A stretch of DNA of 64,000 bases, taken from assembly GCF_000612505.1 (NCBI RefSeq), contig NZ_CP004078.1:3015252-3079251 (forward strand). Direction: 5' to 3'. The stretch is from Paenibacillus sabinae T27. Its GTDB lineage: Bacteria > Bacillota > Bacilli > Paenibacillales > Paenibacillaceae. This document shows, in pieces, positions 52,724 through 62,200 of this stretch. Each line of letters opens with the position of its first letter. Position 1 is the first letter of the stretch. The position numbers and the translations under genes were made by a program. Under the pieces are notes generated by a model. The model ran no database searches. It saw only the letters and a list, made by a program, of their open reading frames with translations, and had not been told where the DNA came from.

Positions 52724-52783
52724 AAAAAAGCACCCCGCTGCAGACGGCCGCACTAATGGCGGCTTACACTTCAGCGGGATGCT
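52724..52783 (-). terminator. Terminator of the fpg-to-rlmM operon
   Basis: On the - strand the stem AGCATCCCGCTGA/CAGCGGGGTGCT (imperfect), with an inner GCCGCCA/TGCGGC hairpin, is followed by six T; 40 bases after the methyltransferase stop. Confidence 0.8.
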
Positions 52784-52822
52784 CTCCCGATGGACATAAG
52801 AATTGTCCGTTAATTTATCGCT

Positions 52823-53890
52823 TTAATATTTAATCATATAAAGGGTTATTTCGTCCCGGTTATGAAACAGCTGCTTTGCCCGCTGAATCTGCATCCGTTC
52901 GGATTCGAACATGGCCATAATCTCTTTGATCAGCGCCAGCGGCTTCTTGTAGAGCAGCTTTACGGTGACAACGGCGGTTCCTCCGGGCGTCAGGCTGTAC
53001 AGCAGTTCCGTCACGAGCTTAGCCATAAGCTTCGGGCTCCAGCTCATGTCGCAGACGAGGAGATCGAACTCGTTCTCCTTGAATTTGACCTCTCCGGCAT
53101 TCTTGCGAAGCACTTTAAGGCCGGGATGATCCTTCAGCGACTCATGCATGCGCGCGGGATCGACGGCAGTTACTGCCAGTCCCCGCTCCAGCAGGAAAGA
53201 CGTCCAGCCGCCGGGCGCCGCCCCGATATCGAGGGCGCGGCGGAAGCTGCTGAACGAAATGCCGAATTCCTTCTCCGCTTCCATCAGCTTGAATTTCGCC
53301 CGAGAAATTTGACCGTCCTCGCGCCGGAACCGGATGGCGCCGCCGTTCCAGTCGGACAAATTGTCCTCGGGCCGGGATACGCCGGCGTATAACGCGTTCG
53401 CGGCAGCATAGACCGAAACGATCCATGCCGGATTCTGGACGGTAAATTCGGCGGCGACGCCCGTTAGGCCCGCCTGCAGCCATTCACGCAGCTCTCCGGG
53501 ACTTTCCCGCCAGAACGAATCATCTGTCTTGCGCACCTGTATGGCGATCCGCTCGCCCTCAAGCTCGCTTCGGCGGCTCAAATACACCGCCAGCCGCTCC
53601 AGCGCTTCCCCGCCGCCTTCGTCCTGCAGCTGAACGGGCTGAATATGGCGCAGGAAGATCGGCGGGTTCTCCTTCAGGCGCCGTGTGACCTCTTCAGGCT
53701 CCGCCTGAAGCGTGGCCAGAAATATTTCGCCGGGCAGCAGCAGGGTGCTCTTGACCGAGCCGAATTCGCGGCGGAGCTCCTCCTGGGCGTAAGGGGCAAA
53801 GCCGTGATTGGCCGTGCAAATATATCGGGAAACCGTCCCGTTCCCATCCGCAGACGGATTTTGTTCAATGCTTAGGTTAAGCTCGCTCAA
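52823..53890 (-). CDS. RlmM-like SAM-dependent rRNA methyltransferase (FtsJ fold)
   Basis: A 355-residue protein. The N-terminal half (~20-180) resembles a THUMP-type RNA-binding region (TANHGFAPYAQEELRREF). The C-terminal RrmJ/FtsJ-type domain has K-D-K-E features: SRAKFKLMEAEKEFG (Lys), SAM motif ALDIGAAPGGWTSFLLERG, VCDMSWSPKLMA (Asp), VVTVKLLYKK (Lys). This fits 2'-O-methylation of 23S rRNA by RlmM-type enzymes, but the exact target is inferred. TTG start, with GGAGG nine bases upstream, overlaps the ABC ATPase stop (TTGA). Confidence 0.85.
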   Translation of the reverse strand: MSELNLSIEQNPSADGNGTVSRYICTANHGFAPYAQEELRREFGSVKSTLLLPGEIFLATLQAEPEEVTRRLKENPPIFLRHIQPVQLQDEGGGEALERLAVYLSRRSELEGERIAIQVRKTDDSFWRESPGELREWLQAGLTGVAAEFTVQNPAWIVSVYAAANALYAGVSRPEDNLSDWNGGAIRFRREDGQISRAKFKLMEAEKEFGISFSSFRRALDIGAAPGGWTSFLLERGLAVTAVDPARMHESLKDHPGLKVLRKNAGEVKFKENEFDLLVCDMSWSPKLMAKLVTELLYSLTPGGTAVVTVKLLYKKPLALIKEIMAMFESERMQIQRAKQLFHNRDEITLYMIKY

Positions 53891-54669
53891 ATGGATAATC
53901 CTCCACGTTTAATTTTGATCCAGGGGCGCTCTTCCTCCCATTCGATGTCCACTGGAAGCTCATACGCAGCCAGCATCATCTCACGGGTCAGCACCTCTTT
54001 CTTCGGTCCCGCTCCGGCCAGCCGGCCTTCGCGGATCAGCGCCACATGGGTAAACAGCGGCACAATTTCCTCGACATGATGGGTGACATAGACAACGGTT
54101 ACCTCCCGGCGGTTGAGCTTGTCCACCTCGGCCAGCATTTTTTCCCGCTCATAGAGATCAAGTCCCGCGCACGGCTCGTCCATAATGAGCAGCTTCGGGT
54201 CCGCCATCAGGCAGCGCGCCAGCATCGCCTTTTTGCGTTCTCCCTGAGAAAGCGTTCCGAACGGGTGATCCGCCAGCCGTCCCAGATTCATGTCCTCCAG
54301 CAGAGCGATCGCCTTGGCCTTGATGTCCGCAGGAATCTCCTGATAAAAGCGCAGGTAGGCGTAAGCCCCCGTCGCCACAACCTCCCAGACCGGATCGCGG
54401 AGCGTCAATTTCTCCATCAGCGAAGGTCCGATATAACCAATCTCCTTGCGAACCTCGCGCAGGTCAACCTGGCCGTAGGTGTGCCCGAGCACCTTGACCG
54501 TACCGCTGCTTGGGAACAAATATCCGGTCATCATCTCAAGCAGCGTTGTTTTTCCCGAACCGTTCCGCCCAAGGATGACCCAATTCTCGCCTTGATGAAT
54601 AGCCAGCGACACATCGTCCAGTATAAGACTCTGCTCTCTGCGAAGGGTAAGATGCTGTAAAGAAATCAT
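53887..54669 (-). CDS. ABC ATPase (YlmA/ModF-like), no partner permease adjacent
   Basis: A 260-residue single-cassette ATPase: Walker A LGRNGSGKTTLLEMM, Q-loop region IGYIGPSLMEKL (no Gln at the usual place), signature LSQGERKKAMLARCL, Walker B LLIMDEPCAGLDLYE and switch His in VVYVTHHVEEIV. The LSQGE signature and overall sequence resemble B. subtilis YlmA and the ModF group. No permease is encoded nearby. ATG overlaps the thioredoxin-like gene stop (ATGA) and its own stop overlaps the methyltransferase start. Confidence 0.88.
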   Translation of the reverse strand: MISLQHLTLRREQSLILDDVSLAIHQGENWVILGRNGSGKTTLLEMMTGYLFPSSGTVKVLGHTYGQVDLREVRKEIGYIGPSLMEKLTLRDPVWEVVATGAYAYLRFYQEIPADIKAKAIALLEDMNLGRLADHPFGTLSQGERKKAMLARCLMADPKLLIMDEPCAGLDLYEREKMLAEVDKLNRREVTVVYVTHHVEEIVPLFTHVALIREGRLAGAGPKKEVLTREMMLAAYELPVDIEWEEERPWIKIKRGGLSI

Positions 54670-54992
54670 GATCTATTCACACTCCTTATGTACTCCAGCA
54701 CACGCTCCACCGAATGAAAAGCATAATGAATATGCGGCGGCCGATTGCGGTCTGCATCGAACACGAGCAGCGCCGGAACGCTGGAAATACGGTACTGACT
54801 AATAATGGCAGGAAGAAGATTAATATTGCCGGATACGGGCTGAGCGCTTGGCGGGAGCAGATGTCCGGCGACATCCAGCATCCGACGTGCCGCTTTGCAC
54901 GTTCCGCAGAGCGGCGTCTCCAGAAAGACGGCTAGCGGGGCTCCGCCCTGGCCTATGGCATTAAGCAGTTCAGTTTCGTTCATTTCGATCAT
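54666..54992 (-). CDS. Thioredoxin-like protein
   Basis: A 108-residue cytosolic protein with the redox motif CGTCK (~29-33, ETPLCGTCKAARRML) and the cis-proline in ISSVPALLVF. The fold and length fit the thioredoxin family; the CGTC motif is a non-standard pair. The ATG overlaps the stop of the receiver-like gene upstream (ATGA) and its stop overlaps the ABC gene start, so the protein is made in step with both. Confidence 0.88.
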   Translation of the reverse strand: MIEMNETELLNAIGQGGAPLAVFLETPLCGTCKAARRMLDVAGHLLPPSAQPVSGNINLLPAIISQYRISSVPALLVFDADRNRPPHIHYAFHSVERVLEYIRSVNRS

Positions 54993-55336
54993 AGCCCGGC
55001 GGCTCCCGAAACGATTTCCCGCAGCTTCGCCATCGGAACCGGCCCGTTATGGACCAAGGTTGCTTCCGGTCTGACAGGGTATAACAGCTCGAACATTTCT
55101 TTTCGGCCGGCCAAGCTTGAAGTATGCAGGTAGATTTCCCGGGGGAACAGCGCTTCAAGCACGATACGTTTGACTACGAATCCCCCGGTTTCGTCATCCA
55201 GCCCCATGTCGTAGTCCAGCGAAAGCACGCCGACCTCGCACTCGCGAAGCATCAGCAGACACTCCTCCGTCGTACGGGCCAGCGTAAATCCTTCGGGAGC
55301 ACGCCTGTAATCGTCCATATACACATGTATCATCAA
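54989..55336 (-). CDS. Cyclic-phosphate-processing-type receiver domain protein (cREC-like)
   Basis: A 115-residue stand-alone domain: HVYMDDYRRAPEGFTLART at the N-terminus, VLSLDYDMGLDDETGGF, REIYLHTSSLAGRKEMF. This matches my recollection of the cREC family, receiver-like domains predicted to act on 2',3'-cyclic phosphates in RNA repair, whose consensus is xDDxRxxP, then LSLDHDLG, then HSxN-xGRxNM; here His of DHDLG is Tyr and the HTSSLAGRKEM segment is kept. Alternative: a plain degenerate response-regulator domain. Encoded 12 bases after nfo, ATGA overlap with the next gene. Confidence 0.65.
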   Translation of the reverse strand: MMIHVYMDDYRRAPEGFTLARTTEECLLMLRECEVGVLSLDYDMGLDDETGGFVVKRIVLEALFPREIYLHTSSLAGRKEMFELLYPVRPEATLVHNGPVPMAKLREIVSGAAGL

Positions 55337-55348
55337 ACCTGCGCCCCC

Positions 55349-56200
55349 CTACGATTCAAACCATGACCGAACTTCCGCCATTTCATTTTTATGCGTGCCG
55401 TCCGGCCCCTTCTCCGTCTCCAGAATGGCGGGTTTGCCGAGCAGCGGCTCCGATGTCAGCAGCTCTTTCATGCCTTGGGTGCCGATATGGCCTGACCCGA
55501 CCCGGGCATGCCTGTCCCGCTTGGAGGAATACGGATAACGGGAATCGTTAAGATGGACAGCCGCCAAATGCGGCCAATAGCCCAGCTTGTCACCTGACTC
55601 CAGCAGTTCTCCCGTGCGCTCCGGATTCCAGATTCCAGCGGCAAAAGCGTGACAGGTATCGAAGCAAAATCCGATTTTTTCCGGGTATCGGCTCAGCTCC
55701 CGAATCTTGATCAGCTCCTCCAGTGTCGTTCCTTCAAAGCCGCCATTGCCCGCCTGATTCTCGATCAGCAGCTTGGCCTTTCCGTTCCACGACTGAAGCG
55801 TTTCATTTATACATTGTATAATATTTTGATAGCCTTGCAACGGTTCAAGCTTGTGAAAATGCCCGAAATGCGCCACAATCCCCAGCGATCCGCAGGCTTC
55901 GGCGATCTCCAGATCGTTTAGCAGCGACTTGACCATCGTTTCCCGGTTCGGTGCGTCACCTTCCCCGGCAGCGAGATTGGTGGGATAGGGCGTATGGGCG
56001 ATGGACAGCAATCCTTTTTCCCGGCTGTAAGACGCGCACGCTCCCGCATCATTCACATCGAGTGTCTTCAATTGGAGACTGCGCGGGTTTTTCGGAAAAT
56101 ATTGAAAACAATTGGCGCCGCTCCCCCACGCCGCCCGGGCAGCCTGCGCGTAACCCCCACGGATGCTGACATGCGAACCTATATACGGCTCAGCGTTCAT
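55349..56200 (-). CDS. nfo: Endonuclease IV
   Basis: An AP endonuclease that cuts DNA 5' to abasic sites during base-excision repair. 283 residues of the TIM-barrel metal enzyme: IGSHVSIRGGYAQA, LSIAHTPYPTNLA, KLLIENQAGNG, IGFCFDTCHAFAAG, AVHLNDSRYPYSSKRDRHARVGSGHIG and ILETEKGPDG carry the His/Asp/Glu zinc ligands. Its start lies inside the last 11 bases of fpg, so the glycosylase and the AP endonuclease that finishes its work are made together. Confidence 0.94.
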   Translation of the reverse strand: MNAEPYIGSHVSIRGGYAQAARAAWGSGANCFQYFPKNPRSLQLKTLDVNDAGACASYSREKGLLSIAHTPYPTNLAAGEGDAPNRETMVKSLLNDLEIAEACGSLGIVAHFGHFHKLEPLQGYQNIIQCINETLQSWNGKAKLLIENQAGNGGFEGTTLEELIKIRELSRYPEKIGFCFDTCHAFAAGIWNPERTGELLESGDKLGYWPHLAAVHLNDSRYPYSSKRDRHARVGSGHIGTQGMKELLTSEPLLGKPAILETEKGPDGTHKNEMAEVRSWFES

Positions 56201-57005
56201 GCTGGCATTCCGGACAATAGAACACTTTCCGGCTGGACAGCTCCGATTTCACAATCGTTCCGCCGCACCGTTCGCAGGTTTCTCCTTCCCGGTCATACAC
56301 CTTGCAGCTGTCATTGTAGCCGCCCGTCACCGTGTCCCCCGTCATGAACGGAATCTCCATATAGCCGCCGATGTCCGACGCCTCGCTCAGCACTTTGCAG
56401 GCTGCGTCGTACAACCGGCTGATCGATTCCGGGGTTAATCCCTGAACGGGCGCAGTAGGCAGCAGAGCCGCTTCGAACGCGATTTCATCGGCATAGCAGT
56501 TCCCGATTCCGGCAAAGACCTGCTGGTTTACCAGCATGCTTTTGAGCGCTCCCCGTCTTCCCTTCAGCAGCTCGGCAAACCGCTTCTCATTCATGCGCTT
56601 GTCCAATAGCTCGGGACCCAGCTTGGCAAGAGCCGCCTGCGTCTCCTTGACGGATAACAGATGGAGGTAACCCAGCCGCAAGCCCATAAAATACAAAATC
56701 CGGTCGCCAAAGGCTATCTCCACCTGCGTACTGCGGCTTGGACGCTCCTCCTCCGTTCCAAAGAACAGCAATCCGCCAAGCATGAGATGCAGGAGCAGCC
56801 TTCGCCCGTCATGCAGATGAAACACCAGATGCTTCCCTCTGCGTTCTACAAAGACCATACGCGCGCCTGTGAGGCTTTTTTTGAACTGCTCCAGCTCTAC
56901 GTTAATCGATTGTTCTCTGTTAACCGTCACTCCGGTGATCGGTACATTGACTATATGTTTTGAAAGCAGCCTGCGATAGTTCTCCATTTCCGGAAATTCC
57001 GGCAT
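56190..57005 (-). CDS. mutM: Formamidopyrimidine-DNA glycosylase-type enzyme (Fpg/MutM or Nei-like)
   Basis: Removes oxidised bases and nicks the strand. The N-terminus MPEFPEMENYRRLL gives the catalytic Pro2/Glu3; the Lys of the beta domain is in ERRGKHLVFHL; the H2TH motif lies near LVNQQVFAGIGNCYADEIAFEA; the C-terminal zinc finger is CERCGGTIVK...FYCPECQ with the preceding Arg (SSRKVFYCPEC). The body is more divergent than a housekeeping MutM (e.g. LMLGGLLFFGTEEERPS), so it may be a paralog with a different damage range. 271 residues. Overlaps nfo by 11 bases. Confidence 0.85.
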   Translation of the reverse strand: MPEFPEMENYRRLLSKHIVNVPITGVTVNREQSINVELEQFKKSLTGARMVFVERRGKHLVFHLHDGRRLLLHLMLGGLLFFGTEEERPSRSTQVEIAFGDRILYFMGLRLGYLHLLSVKETQAALAKLGPELLDKRMNEKRFAELLKGRRGALKSMLVNQQVFAGIGNCYADEIAFEAALLPTAPVQGLTPESISRLYDAACKVLSEASDIGGYMEIPFMTGDTVTGGYNDSCKVYDREGETCERCGGTIVKSELSSRKVFYCPECQHER

Positions 57006-57060
57006 CGTTCATCGTCCTCTCCACCTGTACTTACCCCATAACAAAAATGCAGCCATGCCA

Positions 57061-57867
57061 TTATACACCAAGCAGCACTCGCAAATCAGCCAAATTCCGG
57101 CAAATATAATCCGGGGAAACTCCCGTCAGCTCCTTGTGCCGCTCCAGATTGTCCTCCGTTGTCACTCCCGTGAGCAGCAGTATCGTACGGCAGCCCGCAT
57201 TCGCTCCTGCGGCTATATCCGTCCTCATATTGTCGCCGACAACGACAGCCTCTTTCGAATCAATGCCAAGCCGGGATGTTGCATAGTTCATCAAATAGCG
57301 GTGCGGCTTACCGATAATAACCGGCGTCGTGCCGCTGGCGGCTTCGATTGCCGCTCCCAGCGTCCCCGCTCCCGGCATCATGCCGTTATCGGAAGGCAGC
57401 ATCAAATCCGGATTGGTCAGCACGAATTTTGCGCCCCCGGCGATCCAGCGCGCCGCCTTGGTCAGCGAATCATATGTAAAAGACCGGTCAATCCCTTGAA
57501 CGAGGTACTGCGGCGAATCAGATACAATGTTCAGGCCTGCTTCCTCGCACGCCTTGAGCAGTCCTTCTTCCCCAAGTATCGCCACGGATGCGCCCGGGGA
57601 TTCCTCCGCAATATATCTTGCGGCCGCAAGCGAAGATGTGCAAACTTCCCTCGCCTCGGCTTCAATTCCCATCGCCAGCAAATGCGCTGCAACGCTTTCC
57701 GGCGTCCTCGACGAGTTGTTCGTTACAAACAGAAACGGAATGCCATTTGCTCTTAGCCCGGCAATCAGCTCGTCCGCTCCCGGGATCATGATGCCGCCGT
57801 GATATAACGTGCCGTCCAGGTCTAAGAGCAGGCCTTTGATGTTATCGATCCGTATGGTTTCGGTCAT
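57061..57867 (-). CDS. NagD-like HAD-family phosphatase
   Basis: A 268-residue class IIA HAD: motif I GLLLDLDGTLYHGG, motif II FLFVTNNSSRTPE, cap domain (~85-185), motif III IIGKPHRYLMNYA, motif IV VVGDNMRTDIAAGANAG. This fits the TIGR01457-like/NagD/PNPase group that dephosphorylates small metabolites. The frame opens with a GTG at 57873; the ATG at 57867 is ten bases from GGAGG and is preferred. Encoded 55 bases upstream of fpg on the same strand, so it could begin the same transcript. Confidence 0.88.
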   Translation of the reverse strand: MTETIRIDNIKGLLLDLDGTLYHGGIMIPGADELIAGLRANGIPFLFVTNNSSRTPESVAAHLLAMGIEAEAREVCTSSLAAARYIAEESPGASVAILGEEGLLKACEEAGLNIVSDSPQYLVQGIDRSFTYDSLTKAARWIAGGAKFVLTNPDLMLPSDNGMMPGAGTLGAAIEAASGTTPVIIGKPHRYLMNYATSRLGIDSKEAVVVGDNMRTDIAAGANAGCRTILLLTGVTTEDNLERHKELTGVSPDYICRNLADLRVLLGV

Positions 57868-58136
57868 TGTCACTCATCCTCCCCATCGCATGATTTATGG
57901 CATAAATGATTAACGACATATAATAATGATACTTAAAGCCACATCTATTTCCAGAGAACACCGGTTAGAGTCCCGAACATCCGCATTCCCTTAAAATTTA
58001 AGACATTTTTCTCCAGTCTTTTCACGCCGGAAGCCCTCCAAAAGTCGAACGGCATCGAACCGGCGGCTGCGGAAGCAATTTTTGACGTTCGCCTGTCACT
58101 TCCTGCGCTTTCCCGGAAAATAATTTAATTTCCCCT

Positions 58137-59072
58137 TCAATTTCCCGTCTTCCGTTCCACCGGATACAGCCGGAATTCCTCGGCCAGAAGCGTTTCGGAG
58201 AATATGGAGCGCGCTTCATCTAGCAAAGGAATCAGCTCGTCCAGCGAGCCGTATCTGGAACTGAAATGCGTAAGAATGAGCTGACGGGCGCCCGCCTCTT
58301 TCGCGATTTCCGCCGCCTGAACAGTCGTGCTGTGATGGTAATCCCGGGCCATCCTGGCCAGGTCATGGCTGAAGGTCGCCTCATGGACCAGCAGATCGGC
58401 CTCTCTTGCCAGCGGGATGGAATTCCCGCAAGGTCTGGTATCTCCAAGCACGGTGACGATCCGTCCGCGCTTCGGTTCACTCAGCACTTCGGCGGCTGTA
58501 ATCGTTATCCCTTCATCCGTGGTAACATCCCGGCCGCTCTTCAGCACGCCGTACAAAGGACCGGGCTTCAGGCCGTATGCTTTGAGCCGCTCGGCATTGA
58601 GGCTGCCGGGCCGATCCTTTTCAATCACACGGTAGCCGTAGCTGTCGATCCGGTGCTCCAGAAGAGCGGACTCCACTTTAAAGCTGTCATCTTCAAAAAT
58701 AAGCCCGCCGTTATGCTCGACTACTTCGAGCTTGTACGGAATTCTAGACTGGCTGACGGACAGCGAAATATCCAAATATGCCTTAAGCCCCGGCGGACCA
58801 TACACGGTCAGAGGGGCTGTCCCTCCCTGATATCCCCTACTGCTCAGCAGTCCGGGAAGTCCGAAGAGGTGGTCGCCGTGAAGATGAGTGATGAACAGCT
58901 TCTCCAGCCGCCCGAGCCGCAGCGGCGAACGCAGAACCTGATGCTGGGTTCCTTCGCCGCAGTCGAACATCCAGAAGCTCCGGCGCTCCTCAAGCAGTCT
59001 CAGAGCAACCGAGGTTACATTGCGCTGCAGCGTGGGAACGCCCGCATTCGTGCCCAAAAAATAAATCTCCAT
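58137..59072 (-). CDS. rnz: Ribonuclease Z
   Basis: A metallo-beta-lactamase endonuclease that trims tRNA 3' ends. 311 residues: MEIYFLGTNAGVPTLQRNVTS start, ligand motif ITHLHGDHLFGLPGLLSSRG, VLGDTRPCGNSIPLA (here GDTRP), LLVHEATF, HHSTTVQAAEIAKEA and LILTHFSSRY carry the zinc ligands. The frame opens at 59120, but GGAGG lies eight bases before the ATG at 59072. Between it and the next gene downstream (57868-58136) no additional gene is convincing. Confidence 0.95.
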   Translation of the reverse strand: MEIYFLGTNAGVPTLQRNVTSVALRLLEERRSFWMFDCGEGTQHQVLRSPLRLGRLEKLFITHLHGDHLFGLPGLLSSRGYQGGTAPLTVYGPPGLKAYLDISLSVSQSRIPYKLEVVEHNGGLIFEDDSFKVESALLEHRIDSYGYRVIEKDRPGSLNAERLKAYGLKPGPLYGVLKSGRDVTTDEGITITAAEVLSEPKRGRIVTVLGDTRPCGNSIPLAREADLLVHEATFSHDLARMARDYHHSTTVQAAEIAKEAGARQLILTHFSSRYGSLDELIPLLDEARSIFSETLLAEEFRLYPVERKTGN

Positions 59073-59131
59073 ATCTGCCCTCCTTTCTCTCTGTTCTCTG
59101 CTTCCACTCCAAATCCTCACGGTCTTCCAAC

Positions 59132-59157
59132 AAAAAGCCTCCCGTAACCGGGAGGCT
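59132..59157 (-). terminator. Terminator of metH
   Basis: The stem AGCCTCCCG/CGGGAGGCT with a short TAAC loop and a T5 run on the - strand, 43 bases after the metH stop. Confidence 0.85.
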
Positions 59158-59200
59158 GGTACACCGTGAAAGTTCCCTTCATCCTATTCTGTCCAAAAGC

Positions 59201-62200
59201 TTAAGCTTTCTCCACATTGAAATACTGCGCTTCGGGATGAGCGAAGACCATGGCCGACACGGAAGCCTCAGGCTCCATCATAAACCCGTCAGTCAGGTGG
59301 ATGCCAATATCCTCGGGGCGCATCAGCTTGAACAGCGGCCCCTGATCCTCCAGATCCGGGCAGGCCGGGTAGCCGAAGGAAACGCGGATGCCTTGATACC
59401 TTGCTCCGTGTCTCTGCTTCATCGTCATATCCGCCGGGTCCGGGAAGCCCCAGATGTCCCGCATCATATGATGCACACGTTCGGCCAGCCCTTCAGCGAC
59501 TTCAAGAGCCAGCGCCTGCAGTGCATGGGAACGGAGATAGTCGCCTTTATTCTTCAATTCTTCGGACAGGTCGCGAACGCCGTGCCCTGCCGTCACCACG
59601 AGGAAACCGACATAATCCATGATTCCGCTGTCCACCGGCTTCAGGAAGTCGGCCAAGCAAAGATAGGGCTCAACCTGCTGCCTTGGGAAAGTAAAGGTGT
59701 GCAGAACCTTCCCCGTATCCTCCGGATCATAGATCATAATATCGTTCCCCCTCGACTGGGCCGGGAAGAACCGGTACATCGCCTGCGGACGGATCGTTCC
59801 GTTCACCGTCGCTTCAAGCAGCAGATCGTCTACCGTCTCTTTCAGTTCGACTGCGCGGGGTTCGCCTGCGGCGAGCTGCGCCTCAACAGAGCCCCTGAGC
59901 CCCAAATGATGGCCGAGAAGCATCTGCATATTCACATAAGGTATAACATGGCCTATTGGATAATTACGGAGCACATGCCGATCCAGGTCCGGCGGAATAA
60001 AGACTGGCGCGTCCTGAGATATGCTCGAGCGCACCGCTCTTGTCAGCGCAGGAAGCTCCGTCTTCTGCGGAGCAGCTGCAGCGGCCTCTTGCTCCTCCCG
60101 CATCTCCTCGGCCATCCTGGCCCGTTCCACCGGGTTCATCAGCCTGTTGGCAAGATCAAGTCCGTCCATCGCGTCCTTGGCGTAGAGCACGAGGCCGTCG
60201 TACTCCGGACGGATTCGTGTCTTGGTGAATTTGCGGGTCAGAGCCGCCCCACCGACCATAATCGGCACGTCGATTCCTGCTGTACGCAGATCCTGCGCCG
60301 TCAGAACCATCTGCTGCGCAGACTTCACGAGCAGGCCGGACAGGCCGATGGCATCGACTTTTTCCTTCCGGTACGCTTCGATGATCGTCTCCGGTGGTAC
60401 TTTTATACCCAAATTGACGATTTGGTAACCATTGTTTGAAAGAATGATCTCGACAAGGTTCTTGCCGATATCATGCACATCTCCCTTAACGGTTGCCAGC
60501 AGAATCTTGCCCTTGACCGAGCTTTCGTTCTTCTCCATGAACTGTTCGAGATGGGCAACCGATGCTTTCATCACTTCAGCGCTTTGCAGCACTTCAGCAA
60601 CGATAAGCTCGTTGTTATTGAACAGCCGCCCGACCTCGGACATCCCGCTCATCAGCGGTCCGTTAATAATTTCCAGCGATCCGTACTTCTTCAGCGCCTC
60701 GTCAAGATCGGGGATCAGGCCCTCTTTACTGCCCTCAACCACGTAGGAAGCCAGACGCTCTTCCAGAGTCAGGTTGGAGATCTTTTCCTTCTTCTCGACC
60801 TTCTTACCCCGGAAAGCGGCGACGAAGACGGCTAGCGTCTCGTCATTCGTATTGTAGATAAGCTCCTCGGCCAAACGGCGCTCTTCCTCCGGAATCGAGG
60901 CATACCGTTCAACCTTCTCCGTATTTACGATCGCGTAATCCAGTCCCGCCTTGGTGCATTCGTAGAGGAACACGGAATTCAGCACTTCCCGGCCCGCCTC
61001 CGGCAGTCCGAACGACACATTGCTGATTCCAAGCACGGTATGAACGCCCGGCAGAGCTTCCTTGATCAGACGGATTCCGTCGATCGTTTCCTTGGCCGAG
61101 CCGATGTACTGTTCGTCCCCAGTGCCTACGGGGAAGACCAGCGTGTCAAAGATCAAGTCTTCCGGCGACAAGCCGTACTTCCCTACAAGGAGATCGTAGG
61201 AACGCTTGGCTACCGCAAGCTTGTCTTCCGCCTTGATCGCCTGGCCGCTTTCGTCGATGGTTCCGACGACGACCGCCCCGCCGTACTTGTGAATCAGCGG
61301 CGTGACGTTTTCAAATTTCTCTTCCCCGTCTTCAAGGTTAATGGAGTTAATAATCGCTTTGCCCTGGCAGTACTGCAGGGCCCGATCAATCACTTTCGGA
61401 TCGGTTGTATCGATCATCAGCGGAACTTTAACCTTCTTAACGACCAGCTCCAGGAACCGCTCCATATCGTCCATTTCATCCCGGTCGGGGTCCTGAACGC
61501 ACACATCGACAACCTGCGCCCCGCTCTTCACCTGGGCACGCGCAATTTCCGACGCTTCCTCATACTTGCCTTCAACAATCAGCCGTTTGAATTTGCGGGA
61601 ACCGAGCACGTTGGTTCGCTCGCCAACCATATAAGGCCGGTTATCCTGCTCGATGTATACCGGCTCGATGCCGGACAGCGCCGGCGAATGGCTTCCCTGC
61701 AACGGGCGCGGCGGATACTCCGACAGCTGCTCCGCCATCGCGCGGATATGCTCTGGAGTGGTGCCGCAGCAGCCGCCAGCGATGTTCAGCCAGCCCTTCT
61801 CGGCGAACGCCGCTATCTTGCGCGCCAGCGAATCCGGCGACTCATGGTAGTTGCCGTTCTCATCAGGCAGCCCCGCGTTCGGATAACAGCTGACCGCCGC
61901 CTTGGCCATCGCGGAGAGCGAACGGATATGGTCCCGCATGAATTCCGGACCGGTCGCGCAGTTAAGGCCGACCGAGATCGGCTTCAGATGCTCCAAAGAA
62001 ATATAAAAGGCTTCGATGTTCTGGCCGGCCAGCGTCGTGCCCATCGGTTCAATCGTTCCGGAAATCATAACCGGCAGGGTGATTCCCGTCTTCTCAAATG
62101 CGTTGCGGATGCCGATGCTGCCCGCTTTTACATTTAAGGTATCTTGAGAGGTTTCGAGCATCAGAGCATCGACGCCACCCTCAATGAGCGCTACCGCCTG

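Noticed and set aside
61040..62137. A 365-codon + strand frame opposite metH
   Set aside because: Antisense to the homocysteine and pterin domains of MetH and without recognisable features.
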